Assembly: GCA_013911975.1 (NCBI GenBank)
Contig: JACESF010000032.1
Coordinates: 1 to 43,646 of the forward strand
DNA from: Hyphomicrobiales bacterium
GTDB taxonomy: Bacteria; Pseudomonadota; Alphaproteobacteria; Rhizobiales; Xanthobacteraceae
Direction: 5' to 3'
Length of the DNA: 43,646 nt
Shown here: positions 16,729 to 24,243 of the stretch, piece after piece
Layout of the letters: each line of letters starts with the position of its first letter
Position numbering within the stretch: position 1 is the first letter of the stretch
Program-made: the position numbers and the translations under genes
The notes under the pieces: generated by a model
Database searches by the model: none
What the model saw: only the letters and a program-made list of their open reading frames with translations
What the model was told of the DNA's origin: nothing

Positions 16729-17110
16729 TGGCTTCCTCCCGGTTTGCGGGGCGGGCGGTCCGCCGGTTTGGTCGTCCGCCCTTGTTGTGCCGGATGCAGG
16801 GCCAGAGGCGCGATGCGCCCCGGAACCCGGGCGCGTCCGGCGCGCCCCTTATTTTCGTTCCGATTTCAGAAAACCATTCCGTATTTGATGTGCGGTGTCA
16901 AGGTCGCGTCGCACAAGCGCGGGTCTCCCGCGCAGCATGTCGCCGCCGCGAGAGGGTGGGGCCTATGGCTCTTGGGGGCGAACAGCCGGCGCGCCTGGGC
17001 CGGCATGGCGTGAAAAGCGGCAAGGGGCGCCTGCCGCCGTGGGTCTCAAGGGAAGTCTCGCCCGGGCGAGTGTCTGAGGGGCGTCAAGGGGCGCGCGTCG
17101 TGCCCGAACG
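16729..17110. other. Intergenic region upstream of the LivK-type operon
   Basis: 382 bp without a supportable gene. It holds the operator-like element at 16857-16888, a TTGACA hexamer at 16901-16896 on the minus strand, and the AT-rich patch around them. A plus-strand open frame runs through it, but it has no ribosome site or recognisable domain. I see no RNA gene. Confidence 0.5.
16857..16888 (-). promoter_or_regulatory. Operator-like 32-bp element, copy 3 (upstream of LivK-type operon)
   Basis: Read on the minus strand it contains ACGGAATGG and ends ATCGGAAC; it matches the element at 10114-10145 at 21 of 32 positions by eye. On the plus strand its two TTCCG words are 19 bp apart, the same spacing as in copy 2. 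A TTGACA (-35-like) lies 8 bp upstream at 16901-16896, though I see no good -10. Confidence 0.55.
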
Positions 17111-17419
17111 TCAGGTGGAAAGCCCCGCCGCGACGCCGCTCAGCACCAGCAGGCTCAGGGCGATGACGCGCCACATCCACCAGCTCGGGGGATCGCCGGC
17201 GCGCGCACGAGTGTCTACCGCATTCGCCACGGCGGGGCGCACCCGGTGGCCCGGCTCGTTGCGCGGGACCCGGGCCGGCGCGAAGCACGGCCAGGGCCGG
17301 GGTGCACCGAAGCCGCCGGCCGCGTCGTCCGTGCCCGGCGCAGCCGCCGCGGGTTCGGGATGGGAGGACACGGCATCCGCAAGGCCGGCGTCATGGCGAA
17401 GCCACTGGGCGTCGGCCAT
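17111..17419 (-). CDS. Small hypothetical protein with a C-terminal membrane anchor
   Basis: A 102-residue protein I do not recognise. The N-terminal 75 residues are Ala/Pro-rich, hydrophilic and probably disordered. Near the end WWMWRVIALSLLVLSGVAAG forms one hydrophobic helix, leaving only three residues after it, so it looks tail-anchored with the body in the cytoplasm. Support for a real gene: ATG with GGGAGA about 9 bp upstream on the minus strand, and codons ending almost always in G or C, like its neighbours. It lies 171 bp downstream of the GntR gene on the same strand. No function can be assigned. Confidence 0.5.
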   Translation of the reverse strand: MADAQWLRHDAGLADAVSSHPEPAAAAPGTDDAAGGFGAPRPWPCFAPARVPRNEPGHRVRPAVANAVDTRARAGDPPSWWMWRVIALSLLVLSGVAAGLST

Positions 17420-17562
17420 CTGCAGGGTCTCCCGGGACCACGAGCCAGGATCGGCTCAAAGGAACAATGCCGGGCGTCTGATTCCGTTCCATCCGGTTTC
17501 CGTTGCTGAGCGTCCGAGCGGCGCGGGGGTGTTCACCTTCTGAGAGATCACCGACGGGCGCC

Positions 17563-17588
17563 GGTTTCCTCCAGTCGGACCGGAAACC
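17563..17588 (-). terminator. Possible hairpin after the GntR gene
   Basis: Arms GGTTTCC and GGAAACC (7 bp) are separated by 12 nt just past the GntR stop codon. No clear T-run; a weak terminator candidate. Confidence 0.3.
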
Positions 17589-17590
17589 CG

Positions 17591-18289
17591 TCAGCGCTGG
17601 ATCAGCCGAAGCCGCGCCTTGAGCGCGCCCTGGATGTGCGCGCGGGCGGCGGCTTCCGCCCGCGCGGGGTCGCGCGAGGTGATGGCCGCGACCATGTCCC
17701 GGTGCTCCTGCGCGGCGGTCGTCGGGCGCCCCTCGACGCTGAAGGTGGTGCGGCCGAGCAGGGCGATGGCGTCCTGCAATTCCTGGAGCGCGTGATCCAG
17801 GTAGCGGTTGCGCGCGGCGCCGATCACCGTGTCGTGGAGCCGGCGGTTCAGGCGCGCCATCTCGTCAGGGGAGCGGGCATTGGCCTCGAAGGCTTCCTCG
17901 ATCTCTTGCAGCGAGTCGATTTCCGCTGGGGAGATGTGCTGCGCCGCCAGCCGCGCCGCCGCGCCTTCGAGGATCTCGCGCATGGTGTAGAGTTCGAGCA
18001 CTTCCGGGGTGTTCAGGCGCCGGATGGTCAGGCCGCGGCCGCCGCCCGGCTCCACGAGGCGCTTGGTGAGGAGGCGCCCGAACGCGTCGCGCACCGGCGT
18101 CCGGCTGACCTGGAGCCGTTGCGCCACCTCCTCTTCCCGCAGGCGGTCGCCCGGCTGGTAGACGCCGGTGCGGATGGCCTCGCACAGGCTGCGGAACACC
18201 GCCTCCGAGAGCGGCAGCCCCGCTTCCAGGCCGCTCAACCGCACCTCCTGCCCCGCCTCCTGCGACACCTGCTCGCTGCTGCCCGACAC
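17591..18289 (-). CDS. GntR-family regulator, FadR/FCD subfamily
   Basis: A 232-residue regulator. Residues about 25-95 form the GntR winged helix (RLREEEVAQRLQVSRTPVRDAF is the recognition segment) and about 100-228 the all-helical FCD ligand domain, whose metal-binding His are in RRLHDTVIG and AQEHRDMV. The start is GTG at 18289 with GGGAGTGGAAC just before it. It is divergent from the binding-protein gene at 18649 across 359 bp, and the 21-bp palindrome at 18585-18605 has the TTGTCnGACAA type known for FCD regulators, so it probably represses that promoter in response to an organic acid or acyl-CoA. The ligand is unknown. Confidence 0.93.
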   Translation of the reverse strand: MSGSSEQVSQEAGQEVRLSGLEAGLPLSEAVFRSLCEAIRTGVYQPGDRLREEEVAQRLQVSRTPVRDAFGRLLTKRLVEPGGGRGLTIRRLNTPEVLELYTMREILEGAAARLAAQHISPAEIDSLQEIEEAFEANARSPDEMARLNRRLHDTVIGAARNRYLDHALQELQDAIALLGRTTFSVEGRPTTAAQEHRDMVAAITSRDPARAEAAARAHIQGALKARLRLIQR

Positions 18290-18555
18290 GTTCCACTCCC
18301 ATTGGCGCTGCGCGAATGAAGCACGGGAGCACGTCGCGGACCAGCCGGGCGCCGAGCTTTCACCGGGCCCCGGAGCGCGTCGCGGGGTTTCGGCGCGAAA
18401 TCGGGTGCGCCCGGGGCACGCGCGTCACCGTGCCTGCGCGCCAATCTCCAGGGGACGGTCCCGGACCCGCGATTCGGCGCCCGGCGCGCGGCGGCGGCGC
18501 ATCGCTTCGTCTCCCGCCAGGATCAGCGCGCCGAGGGCCCGTGGCAGGAAGCGGG
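18290..18555. other. Intergenic region between divergent GntR and binding-protein genes
   Basis: 266 bp (359 bp counting the promoter and leader to 18648) with no supportable gene. It is very GC-rich, with short open frames on both strands that have neither a ribosome site nor a recognisable domain. I see no RNA structure beyond generic GC-rich stems. Confidence 0.4.
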
Positions 18556-18585
18556 TTGACAGGGGAAGAGGGAGAAACAGATAAT
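18556..18585 (+). promoter_or_regulatory. Strong sigma-70-like promoter of the acyl-CoA cluster
   Basis: A consensus -35 TTGACA (18556-18561) is followed after 18 bp by GATAAT (18580-18585), five of six bases of the -10 consensus. The operator palindrome starts at the last base of the -10, so bound regulator would cover the transcription start. The first gene begins 63 bp downstream. Confidence 0.7.
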
Positions 18586-18605
18586 CCTATTGTCCGACAA
18601 TAGGA
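18585..18605. promoter_or_regulatory. Perfect 21-bp palindromic operator (GntR/FCD type)
   Basis: The core CCTATTGTCCGACAATAGG is flanked by T and A, giving two 10-bp arms around one central base. It overlaps the probable transcription start. The 11-bp core ATTGTCCGACA recurs at 25837-25847 before the second GntR gene. Confidence 0.75.
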
Positions 18606-18648
18606 CGGCACGCGAGCGTGCCCAAAGAACAAGGTCTGGGAGGAAAAC

Positions 18649-19860
18649 ATGAAGCGAATCCTGGCGTGCGCCCTCGGCGCCGCGCTGGTCGTGGCCGTGC
18701 CGGCGGCGGCCGAGATTCCCGCGCGCGGCGTCAAGGTCGGCGTGCTCACCGATCTCAGCGGCGTCTACACCGACCTGACGGGCGTCGGCTCCATCGAGGC
18801 CGCGAAGATGGCGGTGGAGGATTTCGGCGGCACCATGGACGGCAAGCCCATCTCCATCGTTTCCGCCGACGGCCAGAACAAGGCCGACGTGGGCGCCAAC
18901 ATCGCCCGCAAATGGATCGACGAGGAGAATGTCGACACCATCGTCGATACCCCCAACACGGCCATCGCGCTGGCGGTGCAGGAGATCACCCGCGCCAAGA
19001 ACAAGGTGCTGCTGAACACCGGCTCCGCCTCCACCGTGTTCACCAACAAGGCCTGCTCGCCCACCTCCTTCCAGTGGGTCTATGATTCCTACGCCATGGC
19101 CAACGGCACGGCCCGCTCCGTGGTGGCCGAGGGCGGCAAGACCTGGTTCTTCATCACCGCCGATTACGGCTTCGGCCACTCGCTGGAGGCCGACGCCACC
19201 GAGGTGGTGCTGGCCAATGGCGGCAAGGTGCTGGGCTCGGTGCGCCACCCCCTCAACAACGCGGACTTCTCCTCCTTCCTGCTCAAGGCCCAGGCCTCCG
19301 GCGCCGAGGTGATCGCCTTCGCCAATGCCGGGGCGGACCTCATCAACTCCATCAAGCAGGCCAATGAATTCGGCCTCAGCAGCGGCAAGCAGCGCCTGGC
19401 CGCCATGGTGATCTTCATCACCGACATCCATGCCCTCGGCCTCAAGCAGGCGCAGGGGCTGCTGCTCACGGACGGCTGGTACTGGGACATGGACGAGCGC
19501 AACCGCGCCTGGTCGGCCCGCTGGTCGGCGCGGGTGGGCGGGGGGCGCAAGCCCACCATGCTGCATGCCGGCGTCTATTCGGCGGTGCTGCACTATCTGC
19601 GCGCGGCCAAGGCGGCCAATTCCACCGAGGGCGACGTGGTGGCGGCCAAGATGCGCGAACTGCCCATCGACGATGTCTTCGCCCGCAACGGCTCCATCCG
19701 CCCGGACGGCCGCATGATCCACGACATGTATCTCGCCCAGGTGAAGACCCCCGAGGAATCCAAGGGGCCGTGGGACTATCTGAAGATCCTGCGCACCATC
19801 CCGGCGGCCGATGCCTTCCGTCCCCTGTCGCGCAGCGAATGCCCGCTGGTGAAGAAGTGA
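18649..19860 (+). CDS. ABC transporter substrate-binding protein (Liv-type), without its own permease nearby
   Basis: A 403-residue type-I periplasmic binding protein. The signal peptide (residues 1-21) ends AAA before EIPARGVKVGVLTDLSGVY. The fold is of the branched-chain amino acid/amide/aromatic-acid class, with SIEAAKMAVEDFGG and a long C-terminal lobe. The ATG at 18649 has GGGAGGAAAAC in front. It is the first gene after the strong promoter and palindrome. No permease or ATPase follows, so it must share a transporter encoded elsewhere, possibly the Liv system at 12234-16728, or act as a sensor or scavenger. Its 3' end is echoed in the tandem repeats that follow. Confidence 0.92.
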   Translation: MKRILACALGAALVVAVPAAAEIPARGVKVGVLTDLSGVYTDLTGVGSIEAAKMAVEDFGGTMDGKPISIVSADGQNKADVGANIARKWIDEENVDTIVDTPNTAIALAVQEITRAKNKVLLNTGSASTVFTNKACSPTSFQWVYDSYAMANGTARSVVAEGGKTWFFITADYGFGHSLEADATEVVLANGGKVLGSVRHPLNNADFSSFLLKAQASGAEVIAFANAGADLINSIKQANEFGLSSGKQRLAAMVIFITDIHALGLKQAQGLLLTDGWYWDMDERNRAWSARWSARVGGGRKPTMLHAGVYSAVLHYLRAAKAANSTEGDVVAAKMRELPIDDVFARNGSIRPDGRMIHDMYLAQVKTPEESKGPWDYLKILRTIPAADAFRPLSRSECPLVKK

Positions 19861-19926
19861 CCTGCCGGTGAACAAGTGACCTGCCGGTGAAGACGTGACC
19901 TGCCGGTGAAGACGTGACCTGCCGGT
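19842..19926 (+). repeat. 19-bp tandem repeat array overlapping the gene's 3' end
   Basis: Four full copies and one partial copy of a 19-bp unit (CCTGCCGGTGAAGACGTGA). Copies lie at 19842-19860 (the gene's last codons and stop, 16/19 match), 19861-19879 (17/19), 19880-19898 and 19899-19917 (identical), with a 9-bp partial copy at 19918. The array looks like slippage duplication of the stop-codon region. Confidence 0.9.
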
Positions 19927-19955
19927 CGCCCGGCCCGCGCGGCCGGGCGACCGGC
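19921..19955. terminator. Strong 15-bp-arm hairpin after the tandem repeats
   Basis: Arms GCCGGTCGCCCGGCC and GGCCGGGCGACCGGC pair perfectly around a 5-nt loop. No T-run follows. It ends 18 bp before the kinase ATG, so it may attenuate transcription or stabilise the upstream mRNA end, giving high binding-protein and lower enzyme output. Confidence 0.6.
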
Positions 19956-19973
19956 CCCAACCCCAGAGATCCC

Positions 19974-21023
19974 ATGACGGCGCCTCTCCCCATGACGGCT
20001 CATGCCCCCGCGCCCCGGCTCGCCATTCCCGCGCTGGAGCACCACCTCGCCGCCGCCGTGCCCGGTTTCGCCGGGCCGATCTGCGTGGACTACATCTCGG
20101 GAGGGCAGTCCAACCCCACCTTCTTCGTGGACAGCCCCACCCATCGCCTCGTGCTGCGCAAGCAGCCGGGCGGGGAGGTGCTGCCCTCCGCCCATGCGGT
20201 GGACCGTGAGCATCGCGTGCAGGCCGCGCTCGCCGGCAGCGACGTGCCGGTGCCGCCCATGGTGCATTTCTGCGCGGACCCCTCCGTCATCGGCACGCCC
20301 TTCTATGTGATGGGGCGGGTGGAGGGGCGCGTGTTCGCCGCCTGCGACCTCGCCGATGCGGGGGAGGACGAGCGGCGCGCCATCTACCGTTCCGCCGCGC
20401 AGACGCTGGCGCGCCTGCATGCGGTGGACTGGCGGGCGGCGGGCCTTGGCGACTACGGGCGGCCGGACGGCTATTTCGAGCGGCAGGTGGCCCGCTGGAC
20501 CCGCCAGTGGCAGGCGTCCCGCACCCGCGACCTGCCGGAGGTGGACCGCCTCATCCACTGGCTTCCGCGCCACTTCCCGGACGCGGGCGGCGCCACCATC
20601 GTCCATGGCGATTTCCGCATCGGCAATCTGATGATCCACCCCACCGAGCCGCGCGTGGTGGCGGTGCTGGACTGGGAATTGTCCACCATCGGCGACCCCA
20701 TGGCCGACATCGCCCATTTTGGCGTCGCCTGGGACACGCGCCCGGAGGAATATGGCGGGCTTCTGGGCCTCGACCTGCCAGCGCTCGACCTGCCGGGCCG
20801 CGAGGATTTCCTCAGCTGGTACGGGGCGGCGGGGGGGCGGGCGGAACGCTTCTGCGGCTTCCATCGCATCTTCGCTTTGTTCCGCTACGCGGTGATCTTC
20901 GAAGGCATCGCCGCCCGCGCCCAGAACGGCAATGCCGCTTCCAGCGAAGCGGCCGCCGTGGGTCGCCTTTCGCAGAATTTCGCGCGCCACGCGGTGGCGC
21001 TCATCGACGCCGGCGCGCGCTGA
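19974..21023 (+). CDS. APH-like phosphotransferase (ACAD10/11 kinase / LvaA type)
   Basis: A 349-residue small-molecule kinase of the aminoglycoside-phosphotransferase fold. The catalytic loop is HGDFRIGN (His211, Asp213, Asn218) and the metal-binding Asp is Asp233 in LDWELSTIGDP. The N-lobe has SGGQSNPTFFV and VLRKQPGGEVLPSAH, with the nucleotide-binding Lys. In animals this domain is fused to acyl-CoA dehydrogenase in ACAD10/11, and in Pseudomonas putida LvaA phosphorylates 4-hydroxyacyl-CoA in levulinate catabolism. The next gene here is an ACAD of exactly that type, so 4-hydroxyacyl-CoA kinase is the best guess, not antibiotic resistance. The start at 19974 is chosen; 19992 is a possible alternative. 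Confidence 0.88.
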   Translation: MTAPLPMTAHAPAPRLAIPALEHHLAAAVPGFAGPICVDYISGGQSNPTFFVDSPTHRLVLRKQPGGEVLPSAHAVDREHRVQAALAGSDVPVPPMVHFCADPSVIGTPFYVMGRVEGRVFAACDLADAGEDERRAIYRSAAQTLARLHAVDWRAAGLGDYGRPDGYFERQVARWTRQWQASRTRDLPEVDRLIHWLPRHFPDAGGATIVHGDFRIGNLMIHPTEPRVVAVLDWELSTIGDPMADIAHFGVAWDTRPEEYGGLLGLDLPALDLPGREDFLSWYGAAGGRAERFCGFHRIFALFRYAVIFEGIAARAQNGNAASSEAAAVGRLSQNFARHAVALIDAGAR

Positions 21024-21048
21024 TCCCATACGAGGAGAGGATCGCAGG

Positions 21049-22317
21049 ATGGATTTCGCCTATTCCCCGAAAGTGGAGGCGCTGCGCGCCCGGCTTGAGG
21101 ATTTCATGCGCGCGCATGTCCTGCCCGCCAACACGGCGTGGCACCGGGCCTGCGAGGAGGGCCGCTATCCCCTCGACATCATCGAGCGGCTGAAGGGGAA
21201 GGCCTATGAGGACGGGCTGTGGAACCTGTTCCTGCCCCAGCTGCGCGACGACGAGCCCGGCACCCGCCTCACCAACCTCGAATATGCCCCGCTCGCCGAG
21301 ATCATGGGCCGCGTGCCCTGGGCGGCGGAGGTGTTCAACTGCAATGCGCCCGACACCGGCAACATGGAATTGCTGCACCTGTTCGCCACGCCCGACCAGC
21401 GCGAGCGCTGGCTGGTGCCGCTGCTGGAGGGGCGCATCCGCTCCTGCGTCGGCATCACCGAGCCGGATACGGCGTCCTCCGACCCCACCAACCTCCAGAC
21501 CACCATTATCCGCGAGGGCGGCGATTTCGTCGTCAACGGGCGCAAATGGTTCACCACCGGCGCCAAGCATCCCAACAACCGGTTCGTCATCGTGATGGGC
21601 CTGTCCGATCCGAGGCCGGACGCGGATGCCCATGCGCGCCATTCCATGGTCATCGTGCCGTTCGACACGCCCGGCGTGCGTGTGGTGCGCGACGTACCCA
21701 TCATGCATCACCACGCGCCGGAGGGGCATTGCGAGGTGCTGTTCGAGAATGTGCGCGTGCCCGCGGAAAGCCTGCTGGGCGCGGAAGGGCAGGGCTTCGC
21801 GCTCGCCCAGGCCCGGCTCGGCCCCGGGCGGGTGCACCATTGCATGCGCACCATCGGCCAGTGCGAACTGGCGCTGGAACTGCTCATGGAGCGGGCGCAG
21901 GAGCGGCGCACCTTCGGGCGGGTGCTGGCCGACTATGCCAATATCCAGGACTGGATCGCCCAGTCGCGCATCGAGATCGACCAGTTGCGGCTCTATGTGC
22001 TGCGGGCCGCGTGGCTCATGGACAAGGCGGGAAACCAGGCGGCGCGCGTGGAAGTTTCCGCCATCAAGGTCGCGGCGGCGCGGGTGCAGACTCAGGTGGT
22101 GGACCGGGCCATCCAGGTGTTCGGCGCCATGGGCCTGACGCCGGACACGCCGCTGTCCTTCCTCTGGACCTGGGGCCGCGCGCTGCGGTTCATTGACGGC
22201 CCGGACGAGGTCCACCTGCGCACCATCGCGCGGGCGGAGATGAAGAAGGCCAAGGCCCGGCGGGGCGAGGGGGCGGCCTATCTGGTGCCCCCCGCCGCGC
22301 ATGCGGCGCGCCCGTGA
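21049..22317 (+). CDS. Acyl-CoA dehydrogenase (ACAD10/11 / LvaC-like)
   Basis: A 422-residue FAD-dependent acyl-CoA dehydrogenase. Visible parts are the flavin and substrate segment CVGITEPDTASSDPTN, FVVNGRKWFTTGAKHP, GPGRVHHCMRTIGQCE, and the C-terminal RFIDGPDEVHLRTIAR, which is characteristic of the ACAD10/11 clade. The ATG at 21049 is 25 bp after the kinase stop with GGAGAGG upstream; earlier in-frame starts lie inside the kinase gene. Paired with the kinase it may remove phosphate from a 4-phosphoacyl-CoA to give an enoyl-CoA, as described for ACAD11 and LvaC. This role is inferred from family and context. Confidence 0.92.
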   Translation: MDFAYSPKVEALRARLEDFMRAHVLPANTAWHRACEEGRYPLDIIERLKGKAYEDGLWNLFLPQLRDDEPGTRLTNLEYAPLAEIMGRVPWAAEVFNCNAPDTGNMELLHLFATPDQRERWLVPLLEGRIRSCVGITEPDTASSDPTNLQTTIIREGGDFVVNGRKWFTTGAKHPNNRFVIVMGLSDPRPDADAHARHSMVIVPFDTPGVRVVRDVPIMHHHAPEGHCEVLFENVRVPAESLLGAEGQGFALAQARLGPGRVHHCMRTIGQCELALELLMERAQERRTFGRVLADYANIQDWIAQSRIEIDQLRLYVLRAAWLMDKAGNQAARVEVSAIKVAAARVQTQVVDRAIQVFGAMGLTPDTPLSFLWTWGRALRFIDGPDEVHLRTIARAEMKKAKARRGEGAAYLVPPAAHAARP

Positions 22318-22337
22318 GAGCACGGGGGAAGGGAGAG

Positions 22338-23315
22338 ATGGCGATGCGCGGATGGCTGGTGGAGGAGATCACCGAGGACGGGGCCATGTCCTTCACGGAA
22401 TGCCCCATTCCCGTCGCCTCTCCCGAGGGGTGCGTGGTGCGGGTGGAGGCGGCGGGGGTGAACTTCCTCGACACGCTGATGATCCGCGGCAAATACCAGG
22501 TGAAGCCGCTGCCGCCCTTCATTCCCGGCATCGAGGTGGTGGGGACCGTGGTGGAGACCGGCGCCCAGGGCCGTTTCCGCGTGGGCCAGCGCATCTGCGC
22601 GCTGCTGGACAAGGGCGCCTTCGCCGAATTCGCCGCCGTGCCTGCCTTGGGCGCGGAGGCGGTGCCGGACGACTTCCCCATCCGCGAGGCGGTGGCGCTG
22701 CCGGTCATCTATCCCACCGCCCACCTGGCATTGAAGGACCGCGCCGGGCTGAAGCCGGGCGAGACCGTGCTGGTCCATGCGGGCGCCGGCGGGGTCGGGT
22801 CTGCCGCCATCCAGCTTGCCCGCCACTGGGGCGCGCGGGTCATCGCCACGGCGGCGGGCGCGGAGAAGCTCGCTCTGTGCAGCGCCATGGGCGCGGAGCA
22901 TGTCATCGACTATGCCGTCGAGCCCCTGGTGGAGCGGGTGCGCGAGATCACCGGCGGGGCGGGCGTGGATGTGGTCATCGACCCCGTGGGCGGAAAGGTG
23001 GCCCTGGACAGCCTGCGCTGCCTCGCCTGGGGCGGGCGGCTGGTGATCGTGGGCTTCGCGGGCGGCGCCATCGCCGAGCTGCCGTCCAATCGCCTGCTGT
23101 TGAAGAACGCCGCCGCCATGGGGGTCTATTGGGGCGATTATCGCCGCCACCATCCCGAGCGGGTGGCCGAGGTGTTCGCGGACCTGTTCGAGCTGAAGCG
23201 CCAGGGCGCCATCGCGCCGCTGGTGCGCGATGTCTTCCCCCTCGCCGAGGCGCCCCGCGCCCTCGCCGCCTTGGCGGAGCGGCGCACGGTGGGCAAGGTG
23301 GTGCTGGAGCCGTGA
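22338..23315 (+). CDS. Zinc-free MDR oxidoreductase (NADPH:quinone reductase-like)
   Basis: A 325-residue medium-chain dehydrogenase/reductase. The GroES-like part has VEAAGVNFLDTLMIRGKY and FIPGIEVVGTV, and the Rossmann motif is VHAGAGGVGSAAIQLA. The structural-zinc Cys cluster is absent, so it is the quinone-oxidoreductase or enoyl-reductase type. The ATG at 22338 follows GGGAGAG; an in-frame start at 22314 overlaps the ACAD stop and is less likely. The MaoC gene overlaps its stop by 4 bp. In this cluster it could reduce an enoyl-CoA or recycle a cofactor; the substrate is not deducible. Confidence 0.9.
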   Translation: MAMRGWLVEEITEDGAMSFTECPIPVASPEGCVVRVEAAGVNFLDTLMIRGKYQVKPLPPFIPGIEVVGTVVETGAQGRFRVGQRICALLDKGAFAEFAAVPALGAEAVPDDFPIREAVALPVIYPTAHLALKDRAGLKPGETVLVHAGAGGVGSAAIQLARHWGARVIATAAGAEKLALCSAMGAEHVIDYAVEPLVERVREITGGAGVDVVIDPVGGKVALDSLRCLAWGGRLVIVGFAGGAIAELPSNRLLLKNAAAMGVYWGDYRRHHPERVAEVFADLFELKRQGAIAPLVRDVFPLAEAPRALAALAERRTVGKVVLEP

Positions 23316-24181
23316 GCCAGGGCTTCGACCCCGAGCGGCTGCGGGCCCTGCGGTTTCCCCCGCTCGCCCACGCCTACACCGCGCGCGACTGCATCCTCTA
23401 TGCGCTGGGCGTCGGCTATGGGGACGATCCTCTGGACGAAGGGCAATTGGCCTTCCTCCAGGAGGATCGGTTGAAGGTGGCCCACACCTTCGCCAGTTTC
23501 ATGGCCTATCCGGGCTTCTGGTATCGCGACCTAGATACGGGGCTCGACGCGGGCGGCGTGGTCCATCTGGCGGAGCGGATCGAGATCCATGCGCCGCTGC
23601 CGCCCGCGGGGCGCGTGATGGCGGAGGGGGGCGTGATCGGCGTCGAGGATCTCGGCCGTGAGCGCGGCGCGAAGGTGACGAGCCGCCGGGACATCCGCCT
23701 GGCTGAGGGCGGCCCGCTCCTCGCCACCGTGACGCAGACAGCCCTCGCGCGGGGCAATGGCGGCTTCGAGGCCGCGCCGCCCCCGCGTCCGCCCCGTCCG
23801 CCCTCCATCATTCCCGCGCGGGCGCCGGATCATGTGGTGACGCGGACGACATCGCCCCGCGCGGCGCTCATCTTCCGCCTGTCGGGCGATTTCAACCCGC
23901 TGCATGCGGACCCGGAAACGGCGCGGGCGGCCGGTTTTCCCCGGCCCATCCTCCACGGGCTCGCCACTTACGGCGTGGCGGGCCGGGCGGTGGTGGAGAC
24001 CGTTGCGGGCGGCCGCCCGGAGCGCCTCACCCTCATGGAGGCACGCTTCACGGCGCCGGTCTTTCCCGGCGAGACCGTTCGCACGGAGGTCTGGTCGGAA
24101 GAAGGCGAGGCGCGGTTCCGCGCCCTTGTGGACGATCGCCTGGTCATCGACCAGGGCCTGGCGCGGTTCGTGGATCGCTGA
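23312..24181 (+). CDS. MaoC-like (R)-specific enoyl-CoA hydratase, two hot-dog domains
   Basis: A 289-residue double hot-dog protein of the hydratase-2 group. Residues about 1-145 form the degenerate N-terminal half and about 160-289 the catalytic half, with the hydratase-2 motif DFNPLHADPETARAAGFPRP (Asp193, Asn195, His198) followed by ILHGL. It adds water to 2-enoyl-CoA to give (R)-3-hydroxyacyl-CoA. Translation starts at GTG 23312, overlapping the stop of the MDR gene as GTGA. It would act after the acyl-CoA dehydrogenase. A Pro-rich linker (PPPRPPRPPS) joins the halves. Confidence 0.9.
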   Translation: MSQGFDPERLRALRFPPLAHAYTARDCILYALGVGYGDDPLDEGQLAFLQEDRLKVAHTFASFMAYPGFWYRDLDTGLDAGGVVHLAERIEIHAPLPPAGRVMAEGGVIGVEDLGRERGAKVTSRRDIRLAEGGPLLATVTQTALARGNGGFEAAPPPRPPRPPSIIPARAPDHVVTRTTSPRAALIFRLSGDFNPLHADPETARAAGFPRPILHGLATYGVAGRAVVETVAGGRPERLTLMEARFTAPVFPGETVRTEVWSEEGEARFRALVDDRLVIDQGLARFVDR

Positions 24182-24192
24182 CCGCGCAATCA

Positions 24193-24217
24193 CCCCGGCG
24201 CCTCGCATGCGCCGGGG
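24193..24217. terminator. Hairpin between MaoC and acyl-CoA ligase genes
   Basis: Arms CCCCGGCGC and GCGCCGGGG (9 bp) flank a 7-nt loop. No T-run, so attenuation or mRNA-end protection is as likely as termination. Confidence 0.45.
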
Positions 24218-24243
24218 ACAAGAAGATGTCGAGGGAGGAAACC

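Noticed and set aside
16728..17543. 271-codon plus-strand frame in the intergenic region
   Set aside because: No ribosome site, Arg/Ser-rich composition, runs through the operator and promoter of the LivK operon; the small minus-strand gene at 17111-17419 is the better reading.
19842..19926. Tandem 19-bp repeats considered as a CRISPR array
   Set aside because: The units abut with no spacers and derive from the preceding gene's end; no cas genes.
19974..21023. Aminoglycoside resistance kinase
   Set aside because: The fold matches, but the adjacent ACAD10/11-type dehydrogenase and acyl-CoA genes indicate acyl-CoA metabolism.
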